Origin: Myxocyprinus asiaticus
Lineage: Eukaryota; Chordata; Actinopteri; Cypriniformes; Catostomidae
Assembly: GCF_019703515.2 (NCBI RefSeq)
Contig: NC_059374.1
Coordinates: 19,141,095-19,205,094 of the forward strand
DNA: 64,000 nucleotides
Reading direction: 5' to 3'
Shown: piece by piece, positions 11,111 to 25,880 of the stretch
Layout of the letters: the number at the start of each line of letters is the position of its first letter
How positions within the stretch are numbered: the stretch's first letter is position 1
Position numbers and translations under genes: made by a program
The notes under the pieces: model-generated
Told to the model about the DNA's origin: nothing
What the model saw: the letters and a program-made list of their open reading frames with translations, nothing else
The model's database searches: none

Positions 11111-14100
11111 ATTTTGAAACACAACCAAAGGCTTCTGAATTTCAAACTTGTACTAGGCTAATAATAATAATCTCCAAAAAAAAAACAAAAAAAAAAACAA
11201 AAAAATGTAAACAAATCTGCTTTATTTGACCAATAACAAGCTATTTGTTGCACAAAACGTTATTACGTGAAATATAGTAGCCTATCTGTGGCACTTGCCA
11301 TTTTGGCTGACACAGTTTATTCAATAAATTTACCACAACACTCACCATTTCAGATTGCTAAAATGCATCGTGCACTGGAACATAGTGGAGTCGGCCCGTG
11401 AGCTTTCATCCGTATTGTTTTCAGTATTCACATGTTCTTATTAATACACTCCACATGGGAATTGTATGCGCATACTTCAAAGAGTCACAGCAAAGGTTCG
11501 TAAACTGCAGTCATTCATCACAGGACATCTTTCAGTCAATGACAAACACAGCTGTCCTCTGCTGGAACTATAAGAGCATGATTTAAGAGGTCAGGCTTAT
11601 GGAGTGTTTCCCACGATCTTGTATTACTGTATGAATTGCTGTGTGTATTTGCCCTGGATAAGCAGAAGTATCTCTCCACTTCAGCTATAAGAGTCCGCAT
11701 CGTCTCCAACAGGATTCATCCCTGAGAACATCAAACGCAGCGTTCATTGTCAACGTTAGGCTATTTCCTATCACGCCTTTATAGCATCGTTCTTCCACGC
11801 AACGTTGATCCACGAGCAGCTAACATCTTCTGCCATCCACATTGTTTTCTGCAGTTAATGTGCTCTGATAAATCGTTTTGTCCACATAACGCTGCTGGAA
11901 AGCGCCTCAGCTGAGAATGTTGGAAAACATGGAGTGGATGCAGCATGTGGAGCAGATGCCGCTTCTTTCACTCTGTTCACCTATTTGGAGGACACCAAAT
12001 GAGCCAGTTCTGTTTATGTCAAAATGATACAGAATTATTTCCATGTTTAATATAGGTTAAGTTTCTAATTCATAGTTTACACCAAATTGAAAATGCTGTC
12101 ATTATTTTTCATTCTTCTGTGGTAAAAAAAAAAAAAAGATAGTTGTTTACTCAAAAAAACCTAGGAAACTATTTCCATGCAGAAATTGCTTGTATTTTCA
12201 AGGAAAGTCCACACAATTCTTGGTGGCTTTAATTAGAAAGTCTCAAGTAAAGTTTACTTGGCAAACTCTTTGTTTGTAACTTTTACTTGAGTGATGTAGC
12301 ACTGAATTAAGCCATGCCTTTAAAAGTTACTAGCATTACAATGCTTCTTCAATGCTCTTCCACAGGGATGCATCCTATGTAGTCTATTAAACAACATCAC
12401 CTTGCTTTAACCGCATTAGACTAAAGATCCTGAGCTGTGCACGCGGACATGAACACTTAGTGCACAAAACACGATGATGGTAGCATTCATCAGATAATTG
12501 TATTGGTCATGAGCGGGTAATTTTGTGTAGAAATGAACTTCAGACTTCTTAAAACACAAAGTTACCAATTGTAACAACAAAATTAGCAATACAAACAGTG
12601 TAAATAAACTTGCAAACATTGAAACCATGTGAGCTTATTCATTTTTCAAGCCCAGTGCATGCTGGGAACACCAGCTTAGAAAAGTTAAGTAAAATGTACT
12701 TATTTTATTGACCTGTAAAATGTACTAAAATTAGCAAATAAATATGACAAGGTTTTCTACTTTAGGATTGATACATGATGACGCATTGTAAAGATAACAA
12801 GCCATATAAAATAAAATTTATAAGGTAGAGCATTATGTATTTTCACGTTCATGCTTAAACTAACTTATTCAATGTAGAACATACTTAATCTTTTCTGCTA
12901 TATTTACTTCATCACATAATATTTTTTTCAGTGCACACCTGAAGTTGTTATGCCACGTTCCAGAGAAAGTTGGAGGTGGGAATACCCAAGATGAAATTTC
13001 CCCCTTCCGACTTCAGTGCATCCCAGTCAATCACACATCACATTCACATGTACACATGTCAAATGTAATGGGATGCACAGTCTTCCAGATGCTAGATGGC
13101 TATCTAGTAGCTATCTAGTAATCGCACCCTATTCTGATTCCCCTTAACGATTCCGGTTCCTTATTGGTTCCATTAACGATTTCAGTAACAATTCTTTTAG
13201 TACTTTTGGGAAGAATTATTTAGATATGAGATGCAATTCTTATTGCATTTACTGCCCTCTGCAGTCTGTTGCCAAATTATGAGATCATTTCACATTTCTA
13301 CAGAGCAGATATAACAAATCAGGAATACATTTAAAACAAGGTGTTTTTGCAAACTTTTTAGAGGCATAAATGCAATAGAATAATTGATCCTAACTATTTT
13401 TAAATAAATAAGAAATGTGATAGCTCGACCCCATTCTAAACAAGATGAGGCATTACTCACTGAAATCTTGCCCTCTGTCATAGTTCTCAAATCTCATTTG
13501 CACTTGGCGTCGCTACTCGCTAGGTTTGACGTCATTGGTTTTCGCATCTCATGACCAATAAAAAAATAATAAAAAAAAATCATTATCAATGATTAAGGAC
13601 AGCATCTTTTCATGCAAGTATAGCAGCCATGAGAACTAGGAATAAATCAAGGCCTATACATTTAATTATAATTAATCCTCATTTCAGCATTGTTTGGTTT
13701 GTTGTAGCGGATCTTTGTTTTTAATTGAAAAATGTGCAAATATTAGAGGGTACAAAGTCAGCTTGGTCATATGAACATTATATAACTGTGGGAACATTTT
13801 TGCAAAATGAAATTTCATGCTTCATTACACATTTTGCTGCAGTTTCCCAGTGAAATGTCCAGCGGGTAGCATGAAAAGCAAGTGAAATGGTGTCGTAATC
13901 AGACAAGGTTTTTCAGGTGAATATTAGATGAAGGTTTAAATGAATAAGAAGTACCTCCCTAACCTAAAACATTAACCTAAACCTTACCAATAGTGTTTTT
14001 AAAAAGCAAATGAGAGGTAAACAAAACAGACATCCTTACCCCTAAACCAAAACCTAAACCTAATCGATAGTGTTATAAAATCAAATGTGACATGAAAAGC

Positions 14101-15719
14101 ACATTCAATCTCTAAATCAAGCACATCATTTTGTGTTGCTTTTATGACACTTTCATTTAATGTGTCAGATTACATCCTTAGCTGGTCTTGAACCATGGTC
14201 TCCTGAGTCCAGTGTTCAACTCTCTGTCAGGTGAGCTACCATGCAAGCTAATTACATTGGAATGAGTGTGTAAATGTAGGTGGTTCTGTCATACAAGCAT
14301 TAAAATGTATAGTTTTTTTAATTATGCATTAGAGTAAAAGTGTTTATTAACATGTGTATTAGAGCAAAAAATAAGTGTTTATAAAGTCTTAATCAGCCAT
14401 GGTACTCGTGATTTGTGTGAAAGTGAATAAAACGCACAGTTGTCGTAGCACCTCTAGTGTTAATTTAACCAGGAAAATGCAGCGAAACGTAGAACGCAGC
14501 ATGTAAAAGTCAGTTTGCAAAAATGTAGTTATAGTAACATTCATTCAGTGAGACTAGGTTGGACAAAGTAGTCTTCTGCAAGTAGACTATTTCATATACA
14601 ACTACAAAGAATGCAGTGTTTGAAATCGGTACACTCACATACTGATACTAATCACATTTATGGTTGCATTTATCAATTTAAGTAAGAAAGCACCTTTACA
14701 ATACTGTAGCATTAAAATCTGCCCATTCTTCTAAAACTACAGTAACCAGGAGGAAATGTTTATGAATTGTTCATCGTGTAGACCTATAGGTAACCACACA
14801 AACTCGACTGCTGTCACTTTCGATAAGCATTGTTAATGGCTGAATGGATTTTTCAGTGTCTTTCCTTTCTGTTGCACCTTTAAATTCCATGAGTTTAGGA
14901 GGAAATAGGTCAACCAGATAGCCCAAGGAATTTATGTGCCTAGCTGCATAGCAGTAACTTGGTAGATCTCAGCACACACTCATTTAATTCCCTCCCCGTC
15001 TGTCCAGTCTACACACAACTGCATCATGCGACCTATGGTGCTTTTTACAGTACTGACATTCTTGTTCATGATTGCTTGATAAACAGGAAGTGGCATAATG
15101 AGGCTGTATACTGAGTACAAAGATAAAAGTGTAAGCAGGGATGGGAGGATTTCAAAAATTTACTAAAATAATCCTCAGGGCCACACCCATAACAACACAA
15201 TGCTCTGACTGAGGTCAGTTTAATTGAGTCATTCTGCCCATTTTTGTGAAGTCAGATATACAGAAGTAAAATGGGTTGCAAGCAACAAAATAGTGCTAAA
15301 TAGTGACTGAGGCCCAAAGGGAAGATGTTCATATGTGAAAACTGGGAGTTTTTTCTAATCTAGGGCGGTTTCAAATAAGGTTAGGAGCTGATTGGGTGGT
15401 GAATTGGGCGATGGGTTGTGTTGGAGTCAAAGATTGTGTTGATAGTTGCTACTTTGTTCTCAAAGTAGGTGATGAAGTTCACAGAGTTTAGTGATGACAG
15501 GAGTGCAAGGGGGTGGGGGGTGGATAAAGGATGAGAAGATGTAGATTATAGTTTGTTTGGGCTGGAGAAGTGCTGTAAGTATTGTTTCCAGAATGGAAAT
15601 ACAAAGTCTTGACCAGTCGTTGCCCAAAATAACTTGGAGAGAAGGGTATGGTGCTTGTATTATCATATTTGGTTTTCCTGAGATGTGCTCCTGGTTTAGT
15701 TTATCTTACAAAGAAGCTA
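11111..15719. other. Intergenic region upstream of galnt17
   Basis: The part nearest galnt17 (11.1-12.0 kb) is mostly unique and may carry promoter or upstream regulatory sequence. Past 12 kb it is AT-rich with old repeat fragments. One at 14160-14250 resembles a tRNA on the minus strand (TAGCTCACCTGACAGAGAG and GGTTCAAGACC as A and B boxes), probably a decayed tRNA-derived repeat. No protein-coding exon was recognised. Confidence 0.5.
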
Positions 15720-16086
15720 CAGGTTGGTTGTACTTGTTCCTGTTCCTGTTGCTGATGGCACGCTGCATGAGTGTTTGTAGCTTGCTAGCCTGCTTAGCAT
15801 TGCTTATTCTGATACGTTCATCATTTTATCCTTTGCCATTTTACCGCATGCTTTGGGTTTTTCCTACTTTTCTACTGTTTCGTCTGTGTGTATACCGTGC
15901 GCACCTGTTTCTCTCGTTTTTGTCTTTCTTTTTTCAGTTTGTCTACATCTCGCATCTCGACTGCGTGCATTCGTTTTCTCCACTGTGTTTACATGGATTA
16001 TTGCATCATCTGCTGATTAGGAACCACATCGATCTCAAACCCTCGCCGCTCAAGAACAACCACAATAGCAGCAGTTGCGGTAAGTC

Positions 16087-16703
16087 ATGGCATCCGCTCA
16101 TGTCATTGCTTTCTGCATTACATGCCACATGTTTACTATAGCTTCTTCCATCTGCAGTGAGGGGTTTAAATGTGATAAATGTAAGGAATTAGTCAAGCTG
16201 ATGGAGAAGATTAATGAGTTAGAGACATGCATCCGAACGCTAGTGGAGGTCAGTGAGATACTGTTTCGGATGCTGGTAGTACAGTGAGCAACACACACAT
16301 TTTGGTTGCGGCTGAAGAGCCCCTGCAGCAGGGCGTTTGGGTGACGTCTTGGTGGCATACTTGCTCAGCAAAGCGACACCACTCTCCCGTACCTGTTAGG
16401 GTTTCCAATCGATTCTCCCCACTCAGTGATGCACCCACTGATAATCATGTTGAAAGAGCCCTAATAATTGGTGATTCTATTGTAAGAAATGTGGAAATAG
16501 AGACTTCAGCCACTACTGTTAAATGCATTTCAGGTACCAGAGCATCTGACATCAGATCAAATTTACAAGTGCCGGCTAATTCTAAACGTGTTTCTAAAAT
16601 TGTTATTTATGTCAGCACTAACGATGTCCGGCTTCACCAGTCGGCGATCACAAGAGATAATGTGATAATAATAATAATGAGGTGTGTGAACTTGCAAAAA
16701 TGA
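16087..16703 (+). pseudogene. LINE ORF1 remnant, zinc-knuckle-like and SGNH esterase-like
   Basis: The frame beginning near 16087 has GFKCDKCKELVKLMEKINEL, a Cys motif leading into a coiled coil. Another frame (16284 onward) contains RALIIGDSIVRNV and IVIYVSTNDVRLHQS. GDS and the TND block correspond to the catalytic Ser and the Asp-containing block of SGNH hydrolases found in CR1/L2 ORF1 proteins; the canonical GTND is STND here. The frames are separated by a frameshift, so the protein is broken. Confidence 0.75.
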
Positions 16704-17189
16704 TGTCAGACATTGTAACATGCTCTGGCTCCCCTCCCTGCTCATCGTGGTGACGAGGTTTATAGTAGATTAGTGTCACTGAATGGCTGGATGTCTGAGT
16801 GGTGTCCAGAGAATAGCATAGGATTTATAGACAATTGGAAGAGTTTTTGAGGTAGACCTGACCTGCTAAATAGAGATGGACTTCATCCCTCCAGAGAAGG
16901 TGCCTCTCTCCTCTCTAGTAATTTGGCTCATAGTCTAAATAATGATAGAATTTGACAAACTGGGGCCCAGGTCAGGAAGCAGACAAACTGGTTAATATGA
17001 ACATCTGCTAGCTGCCTTGAGATGTCACACAGGTCACATAAACTACAACACATAGAGACTGCATCACCCAAATATCACATAGAGACTGTCTGTTCCCTGA
17101 ACTACCAAACACAAAACTCTCACTAAATCATTTAGAAAAAATTTGATTAAGGTCAAATTTGAAAAAAAAAAAAAAAAGGAACATTGAAG

Positions 17190-17870
17190 ATAAACATCAT
17201 ATAAAGTTATGGCTACTAAACATTAGATCTCTTTCTACCAAAGCACTAATTGTAAATGAAATTATTACAGATCATAGTTTGGATGTGCTCTGTTTGACTG
17301 AAACCTGGCTTAAACTGGATGAATAAAATCATTTAGTTTAAATTAATCTACTCCCCCAGGTTATTGTTATAAACATGAGCCTCATCTGAAGGGTCGAGGA
17401 GGAGGTATTGCTACAATTTACAGTGAGGTTTTTGGTGCTACTCAGAGGACAGAATATAAATGTAAGTCTTGTGAACTAATAATGCTTAATGTGACACCAT
17501 CAGATATATAAAAAAAAAAATCTGTCGTCTTTTGCTCTTGCTACAGTATATAGATCACCCTGGCCTTACTCTGGTTTCCTTGGTGAATTTGCACATTTTC
17601 TATCTGATCTAGTAATTCATGTAGATAGAGCTTTAATTGTTGGTGACTTCAACATTCACATAGATAAGAAAATGATACACTGGAATTAGCCTTTATCGAT
17701 ATTCTCAACTCTCTTGGAGTCAGACAAAATGTGAGAGGACCAACTCATCGCCATAATCATATGCTAGATTTAATTCTGTCATATGGAATTGATGTTCATA
17801 CTATAGAAATTATACCGCAGAGCGATGACATCTCAGATCTTCACCTCGCCTCTTGTTTGTTGTGATCAGC
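17190..17870 (+). pseudogene. LINE ORF2 endonuclease domain remnant
   Basis: The fragments NIRSLSTKALIVNEII, LDVLCLTETWLK and ALIVGDFNIHIDKK are apurinic-like endonuclease motifs, the last with the catalytic GDFN. Stops interrupt the frame near 17324 and 17344, and the SDH block near 17822 is altered. Confidence 0.8.
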
Positions 17871-18144
17871 TAATGTCACTCAATCTACACCATGCTATCA
17901 TTTAGGTAGAACTATTCTTTCGACCACTAAAGATAGCTTCACCAATAATCTTCCAGAATTGTCTCACATACTCAGTAAGCCAAAAAGTCTAGAAGAACTT
18001 GTTGTAATAACAGAAAGTATAAATACAGTCTTCTCTAGAACTCTTGATAGTGTCACCCCCCTTCGATTAAAGAAAATTAAAGAAAAAAGCCTCACACCGT
18101 AGTAAAATGATAACACTCATGCTCTCAAGAGAGCGGCTCGGAAA

Positions 18145-20017
18145 ATGGAGTGCAAGTGGAAGAATACAGAATTAGAGATATTTTGCGGTGCATGGAAGGA
18201 TAGTGTCTGTAGCTACAGACAGACACTGAAAGCTGCCAGGTCAGCATATTTTAGCAAACTCATAGAAAATAACCACAACAATCCTAGGTGTTTAATCAGT
18301 ACTGTGGCTAAATTGGTTAGGAATAAAGCCTCAACTGAACCAGATATTTCATCGCTGCACAATAGTAATGACTTCATGAATTTCTTTACTGATAAAATTG
18401 AAATAATCAGAAATAAAATTGGAACTATGCAATCAACTGTCACAGTACCTCAGAAAACAGTGTCTCATAATTTTTCTCAAAAGCAACTTCAATCCTTTGC
18501 TGTCATAGGTCACGAAGAGCTAACAAAACGTATAAAAAAAATAAAAAGCCACAACATGTATGTTAGATCCAATACCAACTAAGCTCTTAAAAGAGGCATT
18601 CCCAGTAATCTCAGAACCTCTTCTTAATATTATTAACTTTTCGCTATCCTTAGGACATGTTCCAAGAAACTTTAAAATGGCAATTATCAAACTGTTTATT
18701 AAGAAGCCACAGCTTGGTCCTGGAGAATTGGCTAATTACAGACCAATTTCAAATCTACCAATTAGTTCGAAAATATAGAAAAGTTAGTGTCCTCCCAACT
18801 ATGTTCATTTTGACAGAGAAATGGAATATATGAAGAATTTAAATCAGGATTTAGGCCCCATCACAGCACAAGGACTGCACTTATCAGAGTTACAAATGAC
18901 TTGCTCTTATCATCTGATTGCGGATGCATTTCTCTTCTAGTGCTTTTAGATCTTAGTGCTGCCTTCAACACGATAGATCATGACATTCTCTTGAATAGGC
19001 TGGAGAATTATGTTGGTATTAGTGGACTTGCATTAGCATGGTTTAGGTCCTACTTATCAGACCACTACCACTTCGTATGTGTAAACAAGGAATTGACAAA
19101 TCAAACAAACGTTAAGTATGGAGTGCCACAGGGATCAGTTTTAGGACCTCTGCTTTTCTCCTTATACATGCTTCCCTTGGGAGATATTATCAGGAAATGT
19201 GGAATAAGTTTCCACTGTTATGCCAATGATACCCAACTTTATATTTCTTCTAAACCCAATGAAAATTCACAACTCTCCAATTTGGCAGAGTGTATCAATG
19301 AAATCAAATATTGGATGGCCAAAAATGTCCTTCTACTCAATTCTGACAAAACAGAGGTACTAATGATTTGACCAAAAACCTCTTAAAAATAAGCAGCTAA
19401 AATATAATTTGACACTCGATGGATGTACTGTTACATCATCTTCAACAGCAAAGAACTTAGGTGTTATATTTGATACCAATCTGTCCTTTGAAAATCATAT
19501 TTCCAATGTTTGTAGAATAACATTCTTCCACCTGAGAACTATTGCTAAATTATGACACGTGATCTCTGTTGCCAATGCCAAAAAATGAATTCATGCATTC
19601 ATGACCTCAAGACTAGATTATTGTAATATATTACTGGCAGGATGTCCAGCAAGTTCAATAAATAAACTTCAATTGGTTCAAAATGCAGCTGCCAGAGTGC
19701 TGACTAGAACCAAGGAATCTGATCATAATAGCACCATTCTATCGTTGTTACATTGGCTACCTGTTAAATTTCGTATTAAATTAAAAATTCTGTTAACTAA
19801 GTACAAAGCTTTGAATGATCTAACTCCGCAGTACTTAAGTGACCTTCTGACATGCTATATTCCATCACGTTCATTACGATCACAAAATTCTGGCTTGTTA
19901 ATAATTCCAAGAATATCAAAATCCACAAAAGGAGGTAGATCCTTTTCATACTTGGCTCCTAAACTATGGAATAGCCTCTCTAACAGTTCGGGATGCAGAC
20001 ACACTCACTCAGTTTAA
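18145..20017 (+). pseudogene. LINE ORF2 reverse transcriptase and C-terminal domain remnant
   Basis: The reading frame is split into 18145-18582, 18560-18778, 18901-19371 and 19601-20017. Visible RT blocks are LANYRPISNLP, LLDLSAAFNTIDHDIL, VPQGSVLGPLLFSLYM and YANDTQLY. The last is normally YADD; the second catalytic Asp position is changed to Asn. The C-terminal part has SRLDYCNILLAGCP and LHWLPVKFRI, usual for L2-type ORF2. Confidence 0.88.
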
Positions 20018-20639
20018 GTCTAGACTAAAGACTCATCTATTTAGCCAGGCATACACCTAATTTATCCTTCAACTCACAATTAGGCTGCTTTAGTAAGGTC
20101 TGACAGAACCAGAAACATCCATCATGATCTATAACTCTGCATAAAATTGAATGGCATTGACGCTAATATAAATTTTTTTATTTCCATGTCTCAACCTTGG
20201 GATTCATATCCCGAGGTTACCAGAGCCAGCCAGATCTAGCTCCGTTCCTGCTTAGTGTCAGACTCCACTGTTACGTGTCGCTGAAAGATGACGAAAATAT
20301 AAAGCCGGTGCCAGCCAGACATCACTTCAGTCTTTTGACTTCAGAGGATGAACTGATGCCAACTCCAACTGTAAGACACGGGATACTTCATATGCCATTG
20401 CCTGAACCTTGGATTTAGGATGGACCCCACCGAACCTCACAGGAATGACCAGCAGGTTGAACTGTGATGCACTTCATTAATCTCTGCCTGCATCACCTTT
20501 GTCTATTGATGGACTACACTCTTGAAATGGAATACATAGACTATCATTTAACTGCCAACAAAAGCCCTCATCAGCCAACTAACAAAGGACAATGCATCAA
20601 TGTGAACTTCTGCAGTTAATCCAGGATGAACTTCAAAGA

Positions 20640-20720
20640 CATTAATCATTAATCTTAATGTAAAAAAAAAAAAAAAAAAAAATTCATTCTTTCTTTTTTC
20701 TTTTTTTTTTTTTTTTGGTA
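20640..20720. repeat. Poly-A/poly-T tract in LINE 3' UTR
   Basis: A run of A is followed closely by a run of T, which can form a hairpin. Its predicted reading frame (Lys/Phe runs) is an artefact. Confidence 0.7.
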
Positions 20721-21253
20721 TAAAAACAATGGACCTTAACACTTACCTAATTTACAAATTTAAAACCATGACTTGCACTGCACATAAATAACTAATATTG
20801 GCATTATATTCATGTTGTTTAGCCAGAGGGGAACTGGCCCCCACAGTGAGCCTGGTTTCTCCCAAAGTTATTTTTCTTCATTAACCAACATAAAACTTAT
20901 GGAGTTTTGTGTTCCTTACCACAGTCGCCTTCAGCTTGCTCACAGGGGTTATAAATACAATTATTATTTAATTATTTAATTTCTATACACATTTTACAAT
21001 CATATTTAATCAAACTACACAATGATCACTCTAAGACTTTATAAATATTACAGTTTAATGTTTTGTTAATGCATGATTTCCTATAAAGCTGCTTTGAAAT
21101 GATGTATGTTGTGAAAAATGCTATACAAATAAAAATGACTTGACTTGACTTAAGGAGCTGGGCTGGTGATCCAAAGGACACAAGTTAAAATCACATGTTC
21201 ATACAAAAAGTATCTTCAAGTGTCCTTCGTTCCTAGGTTGAGGCATTATCATT

Positions 21254-22776
21254 CTTAAAAGAATAGTTCACCCAAAAATGAAAATTCACTCATTTTTTAC
21301 TCTAAACCCAAATGTCTTTCCTTCTTTTTTGGAACACAAAGGGAGAAAGTTTGACAAAATGTTCAGCTCAGGGATGTCATACAATGGCAGTGAATGATGA
21401 TCACCTCTTCAAGCTTCAAAAGGATGCAAAAGTATAAGTCAGAAGTCTAATAAATTATTAAATGTGATTCGTGCCTTGTTCTGAAGGTTTGGTGAGAAAC
21501 AAACCAAAATCTAAATTACTATTTAGTGAAAACCTTGACCCACTGTTGCTCTCTTATGCACGTTCATGAGAGTGCATGAGAGCAGCAGCATCCACTTGTG
21601 AGATGGGGTGTTCAAGTGAAAAACTGCTATGTTTTGCTTCAACTGGACCAGTGATATGAACAACAGAAAACACAACACAGCTGCCCACAAACCAGAAAAT
21701 CAAACTTACAAAACATGTCTGAAGAGTTTGAAGCCAAAGAGGAGGTACAGTACATTTCTTTGACCAGCCTTATTCTGATTGAACTGCAGTACGGAGAGAG
21801 ATGAAGGAGGCTGATGCAGCCACAGTCACACCGTGTCCTAACCAGACGTGGTATGCTCAGATGTTAATCAGAGTTTTTGTCCTAACCAGATGCGACGAGC
21901 GACAGGACATTCTGCCAATCAATTGGCTTCTATTCGCGGAGTCGCGCTGTAAAGCCCCATCCGCTATGAACTGGCCCTGGTCCAAAATCTTTGTCATAAC
22001 AGCATATTGGAGCCAGCATCTCATGAGCCGACTAAAAACTACTTGATTTTGCCTGAGAATGTTACACCTACACCTACTGACTGTTTGTCTCATTTTCTTC
22101 AGGCGGAGGTCTGTCACACTCATACAATGGTTAAGAATGGAAAAGACGTAACAGTAGCAGCTCCCTCTGCCTTTCTGTCAGATTCTTCAACTTCACTTTC
22201 GGAAAGCGAAACATCCAAAACCTCCAAAACACTGTGGTTTACTGTACTCTCTGTCAGACCGTGGCTTCTTTGTGTATGTTCGGCTCTTCAATTTCATTCA
22301 CAGTTCTTACAAATAAGGTTGGTAATAGAAATGCATCTCCTCTTCGACTTCAAACACTTCAGACATGTTTTGTAAGTTCGGTTCTCTGGTTTGAGAGCAG
22401 CTGTATTGTGTTCTCTGTTGTTAATATCAAGGGTGGTCCAGATTTAGATAAAGTGGTTTCTCGAGGTTCAAGGTTTTCACTAAATAAAAAGTTAGATTTT
22501 GATTTGTTTCTCACCAAACCTTATCGTATGCCTTCAGAACAAGGCATGAGTCACATTTAATAATTTATTACACTTCTGAATTATACTTTTGCATCCTTTT
22601 GAAGCTTGAAGAGGTGGTCACCATCCACTGCCATTGTGGCATCACTGTGCTGAACAATTTTTCAAAATTTCTCCCTTTGTGTACCAAAAAAGAAAGAAAG
22701 TCATATTGGTTTAGAACAACACCAGGGTGAGAAAATAATGATTGAATTTTCATTTTGGGATGAATTGTCCCTTTAA
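21254..22776. mobile_element. Long TTAA MITE with inverted arms and 0.9-kb insert
   Basis: It starts TTAAAAGAATAGTTCACCCA and ends with an inverse, GGGATGAATTGTCCCTTTAA. The arms pair for about 280 bases; for example CTTCAAGCTTCAAAAGGATG near 21408 matches the inverse near 22600. The middle (about 21540-22430) carries several short open frames that I do not recognise as a transposase. Confidence 0.75.
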
Positions 22777-23544
22777 GATCCCTACGTAATCCAAAAGGGT
22801 TCTTTGTAGCTCCAATGTGTTCTTGTTCATTTAAAAAGTGACTTTATTAGAATATGAAGCAACTAGGTCAAGTTTTTATATTTTTGTTAGATATCTAGTT
22901 TTGCTAAATGATGAGTTCAATTATGTGTCCTATTAGTTCATAAGAAAAACTAAGAAAATGTGTCAATCAATCAGTCTAAAATTATTTGTCCAAGACAAAA
23001 AAATACCATTAATTGCATTATTTTTTATAAGAAGCAAATGAGTAAGACAAGTTCATTAAAAAACTTTCAAATTAACTATTATAACACTATACAGTGTGTT
23101 GCAAAAGCAAAATGTCCAACACCACAGTTTCTTCCATGGCCTTACCTTTACTTTTATATCCTAGACAATAATGTTTGTGTCTTAAGATTTTTCCAGCCTG
23201 TCTGACTTTCCCAGTTTGTGTGTGTCATCAGTATATATACAGTATGTACAATAAAATGTTGTCAGCCAGGACCTGCCTGGTTGTAGCTTCAAAATATGTG
23301 CACTTATTTCATTTTGTAAAGCATGCATCTTCCACAACCATTTGTTAAGTTTCTCCTTAAATTGCCTACAAATTTAGTCTAAAAGTTTTAGAATGCTTAT
23401 TATTATTCAAAGTTCAAATATGCAACACACTGACTAATCACAGAAGCGTATTTTTTGCTACAGTAAGTAACAAAGTATTACTTGGCCATGTGATGGCATC
23501 AGATGGTAATACCATGGTGCTTTTATATACAGTATGATACAGAA
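22777..23544. other. Intergenic, no feature seen
   Basis: AT-rich sequence between two repeats. Nothing coding or structured was recognised. Confidence 0.45.
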
Positions 23545-23924
23545 TAAGGGTGGGAATCACAAGGTAACCAGCGATACAATACAATATAAATATTTAGGAC
23601 ACGATACAATATTATTGCAGTTCTTTATTTTTGGTGTATTGCGATTCAAAGCTACGATATATTGCAATATTTCACTCAGTGTTTCTCATTTGTCTTCATC
23701 AGACTTAAGAGAACTGTTTCCAAATCACCAAATGCATTGTTAAATTAATATAAAAATGCCAGTTTACAAAACAAGGCCAGTTTATTTCCTAATATCTATG
23801 TACAATGCAAAGCCATAAGCATATATACCATAATGGCTCCCTATTTCTGTGGTTAGGTCAATGAAGCCAGTCTTTCTAAAAATAAATTATAGTATTTATG
23901 AATGTAATAGTAGCCTAAACACTA

Positions 23925-23960
<36 letters not shown>

Positions 23961-24612
23961 AGTTTCAATACACAAAAGTATAATAGATTTCACCTAAAAG
24001 GTTAGCCTATTTTATTTGATACTGTCACGAGTAGTTGCTGAGATGGGAGACATAGGATCTGTTTGCAGGCTTTAATAAAAATGATGACAGTGAAACAAAC
24101 AACTGAGAACTTAAAAAAAAAAAAAAAAACAAGAACTGACAAAGAAGGAACTAAACTAGAGGGTATTTATACATACAAGGCCTAATGAGGGAATGGAAAA
24201 CAGGTGAGAACAATAAGGAACAGATGGCAGTGATGAGGGCAGTGCATACTGGGTAACGTAGTCCGGGGGAAACACTTCAAAATAAGAGTTCTAGGAAACA
24301 CGAGGGAGACAGACTGTGACAGATACTAACATTTTTGTCAAAATACCTCAGTTAATGTTACTAATGTAAAATCATAAATACATTTTAAAAAGGGAGGGTG
24401 ATTATGTGTAAAGCATGATAACTGCACCTTCTAAGGGACTGTTGTTGAATTCCTAGATTGATTTAGCAAAGAGAAAAAAAATCCCCATCACCATAATATG
24501 AATGTGGAAATATTTAAATAATAAAATCAATATTTGTCAAGCAAATATCGATACAATATCACAAGGAAAATATCACAATACTTTAACATATCAGTATTTT
24601 TTTCCACCTCTA
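23545..24612. mobile_element. hAT-like element with nested insertion
   Basis: The left end TAAGGGTGGGAATCAC is matched by the inverse of the right end TTCCACCTCTA, and interior arms with GATACAATA and CGATATA motifs recur near both ends (23570-23670 and 24540-24600). A poly-A run at 23930-23959 and a nested element at about 24021-24323 interrupt it. No transposase was recognised and no clear target-site duplication was found. Confidence 0.6.
24021..24323. mobile_element. Nested repeat bounded by CTGTCAC and GTGACAG
   Basis: A 300-bp block flanked by the inverted ends ACTGTCACGA and CTGTGACAG lies inside the 23545-24612 element. It includes a poly-A run near 24112 and no open frame. Confidence 0.5.
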
Positions 24613-24637
24613 ATAATGACTGCCATATTCATATTTA

Positions 24638-25428
<791 letters not shown>

Positions 25429-25880
25429 TATGTGACAAAGGTATTTACTTGGTACTGCAAGGTAATTAAAAAATACCCCCCCCCCCCAATTTGTACTTGG
25501 TACAAATACAAGTAAATATAGCATGTCATTTAAGTCTTTCATAAATGTTTCCTATTAACTTCCCCATGAAATTGCTTGACGAGTGCAGTTTTCTTTTATG
25601 TGTTGACATCCAATTGAAACAGGAAGTTTTGGCTCTGATTTGCTACTTACTGTATACCATCTTTCTTCTGCATACTTTTTATCCTTATGCCTTCTCAATT
25701 CCTTCCTGCAGTGGACACAGCACTAATTCTGTTTGAAACTTTAATGGTCCTGTCAGGTCTGTCACCAGTTGTAATCTGTGGTTGAGTACCTTACTCCTTT
25801 TACACTAGCTAGTTGTCAGGTTGCTTGTTCTCATGCTGCCAGCAGCAGTCTTGTTGTGCCAATACTTCACTGATGTCCTG

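Larger units (their letters stand above)
15720..21151 (+). mobile_element. L2-type LINE with two damaged ORFs
   Basis: This is a non-LTR retrotransposon of the CR1/L2 group, probably close to full length (5' boundary uncertain). Its order is a 5' region, an ORF1 with a CDKC motif and SGNH-esterase-like domain (about 16087-16670), an endonuclease (about 17200-17860), a reverse transcriptase (about 18150-19371), a C-terminal domain (to about 20010), a 3' UTR, and a tail of ATAAAAATGACTTGACTTGACTT type near 21128-21151. Multiple stops and frameshifts mean it cannot be active. The short repeated tail is typical of the clade. Confidence 0.88.

Noticed and set aside
14160..14250. tRNA gene on the minus strand
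   Set aside because: A- and B-box-like text is present, but the acceptor stem does not pair; more likely a decayed tRNA-derived repeat.
15557..16141. 194-residue open frame
   Set aside because: Lies upstream of and overlaps LINE ORF1 in another frame; the composition looks like a translated 5' UTR.
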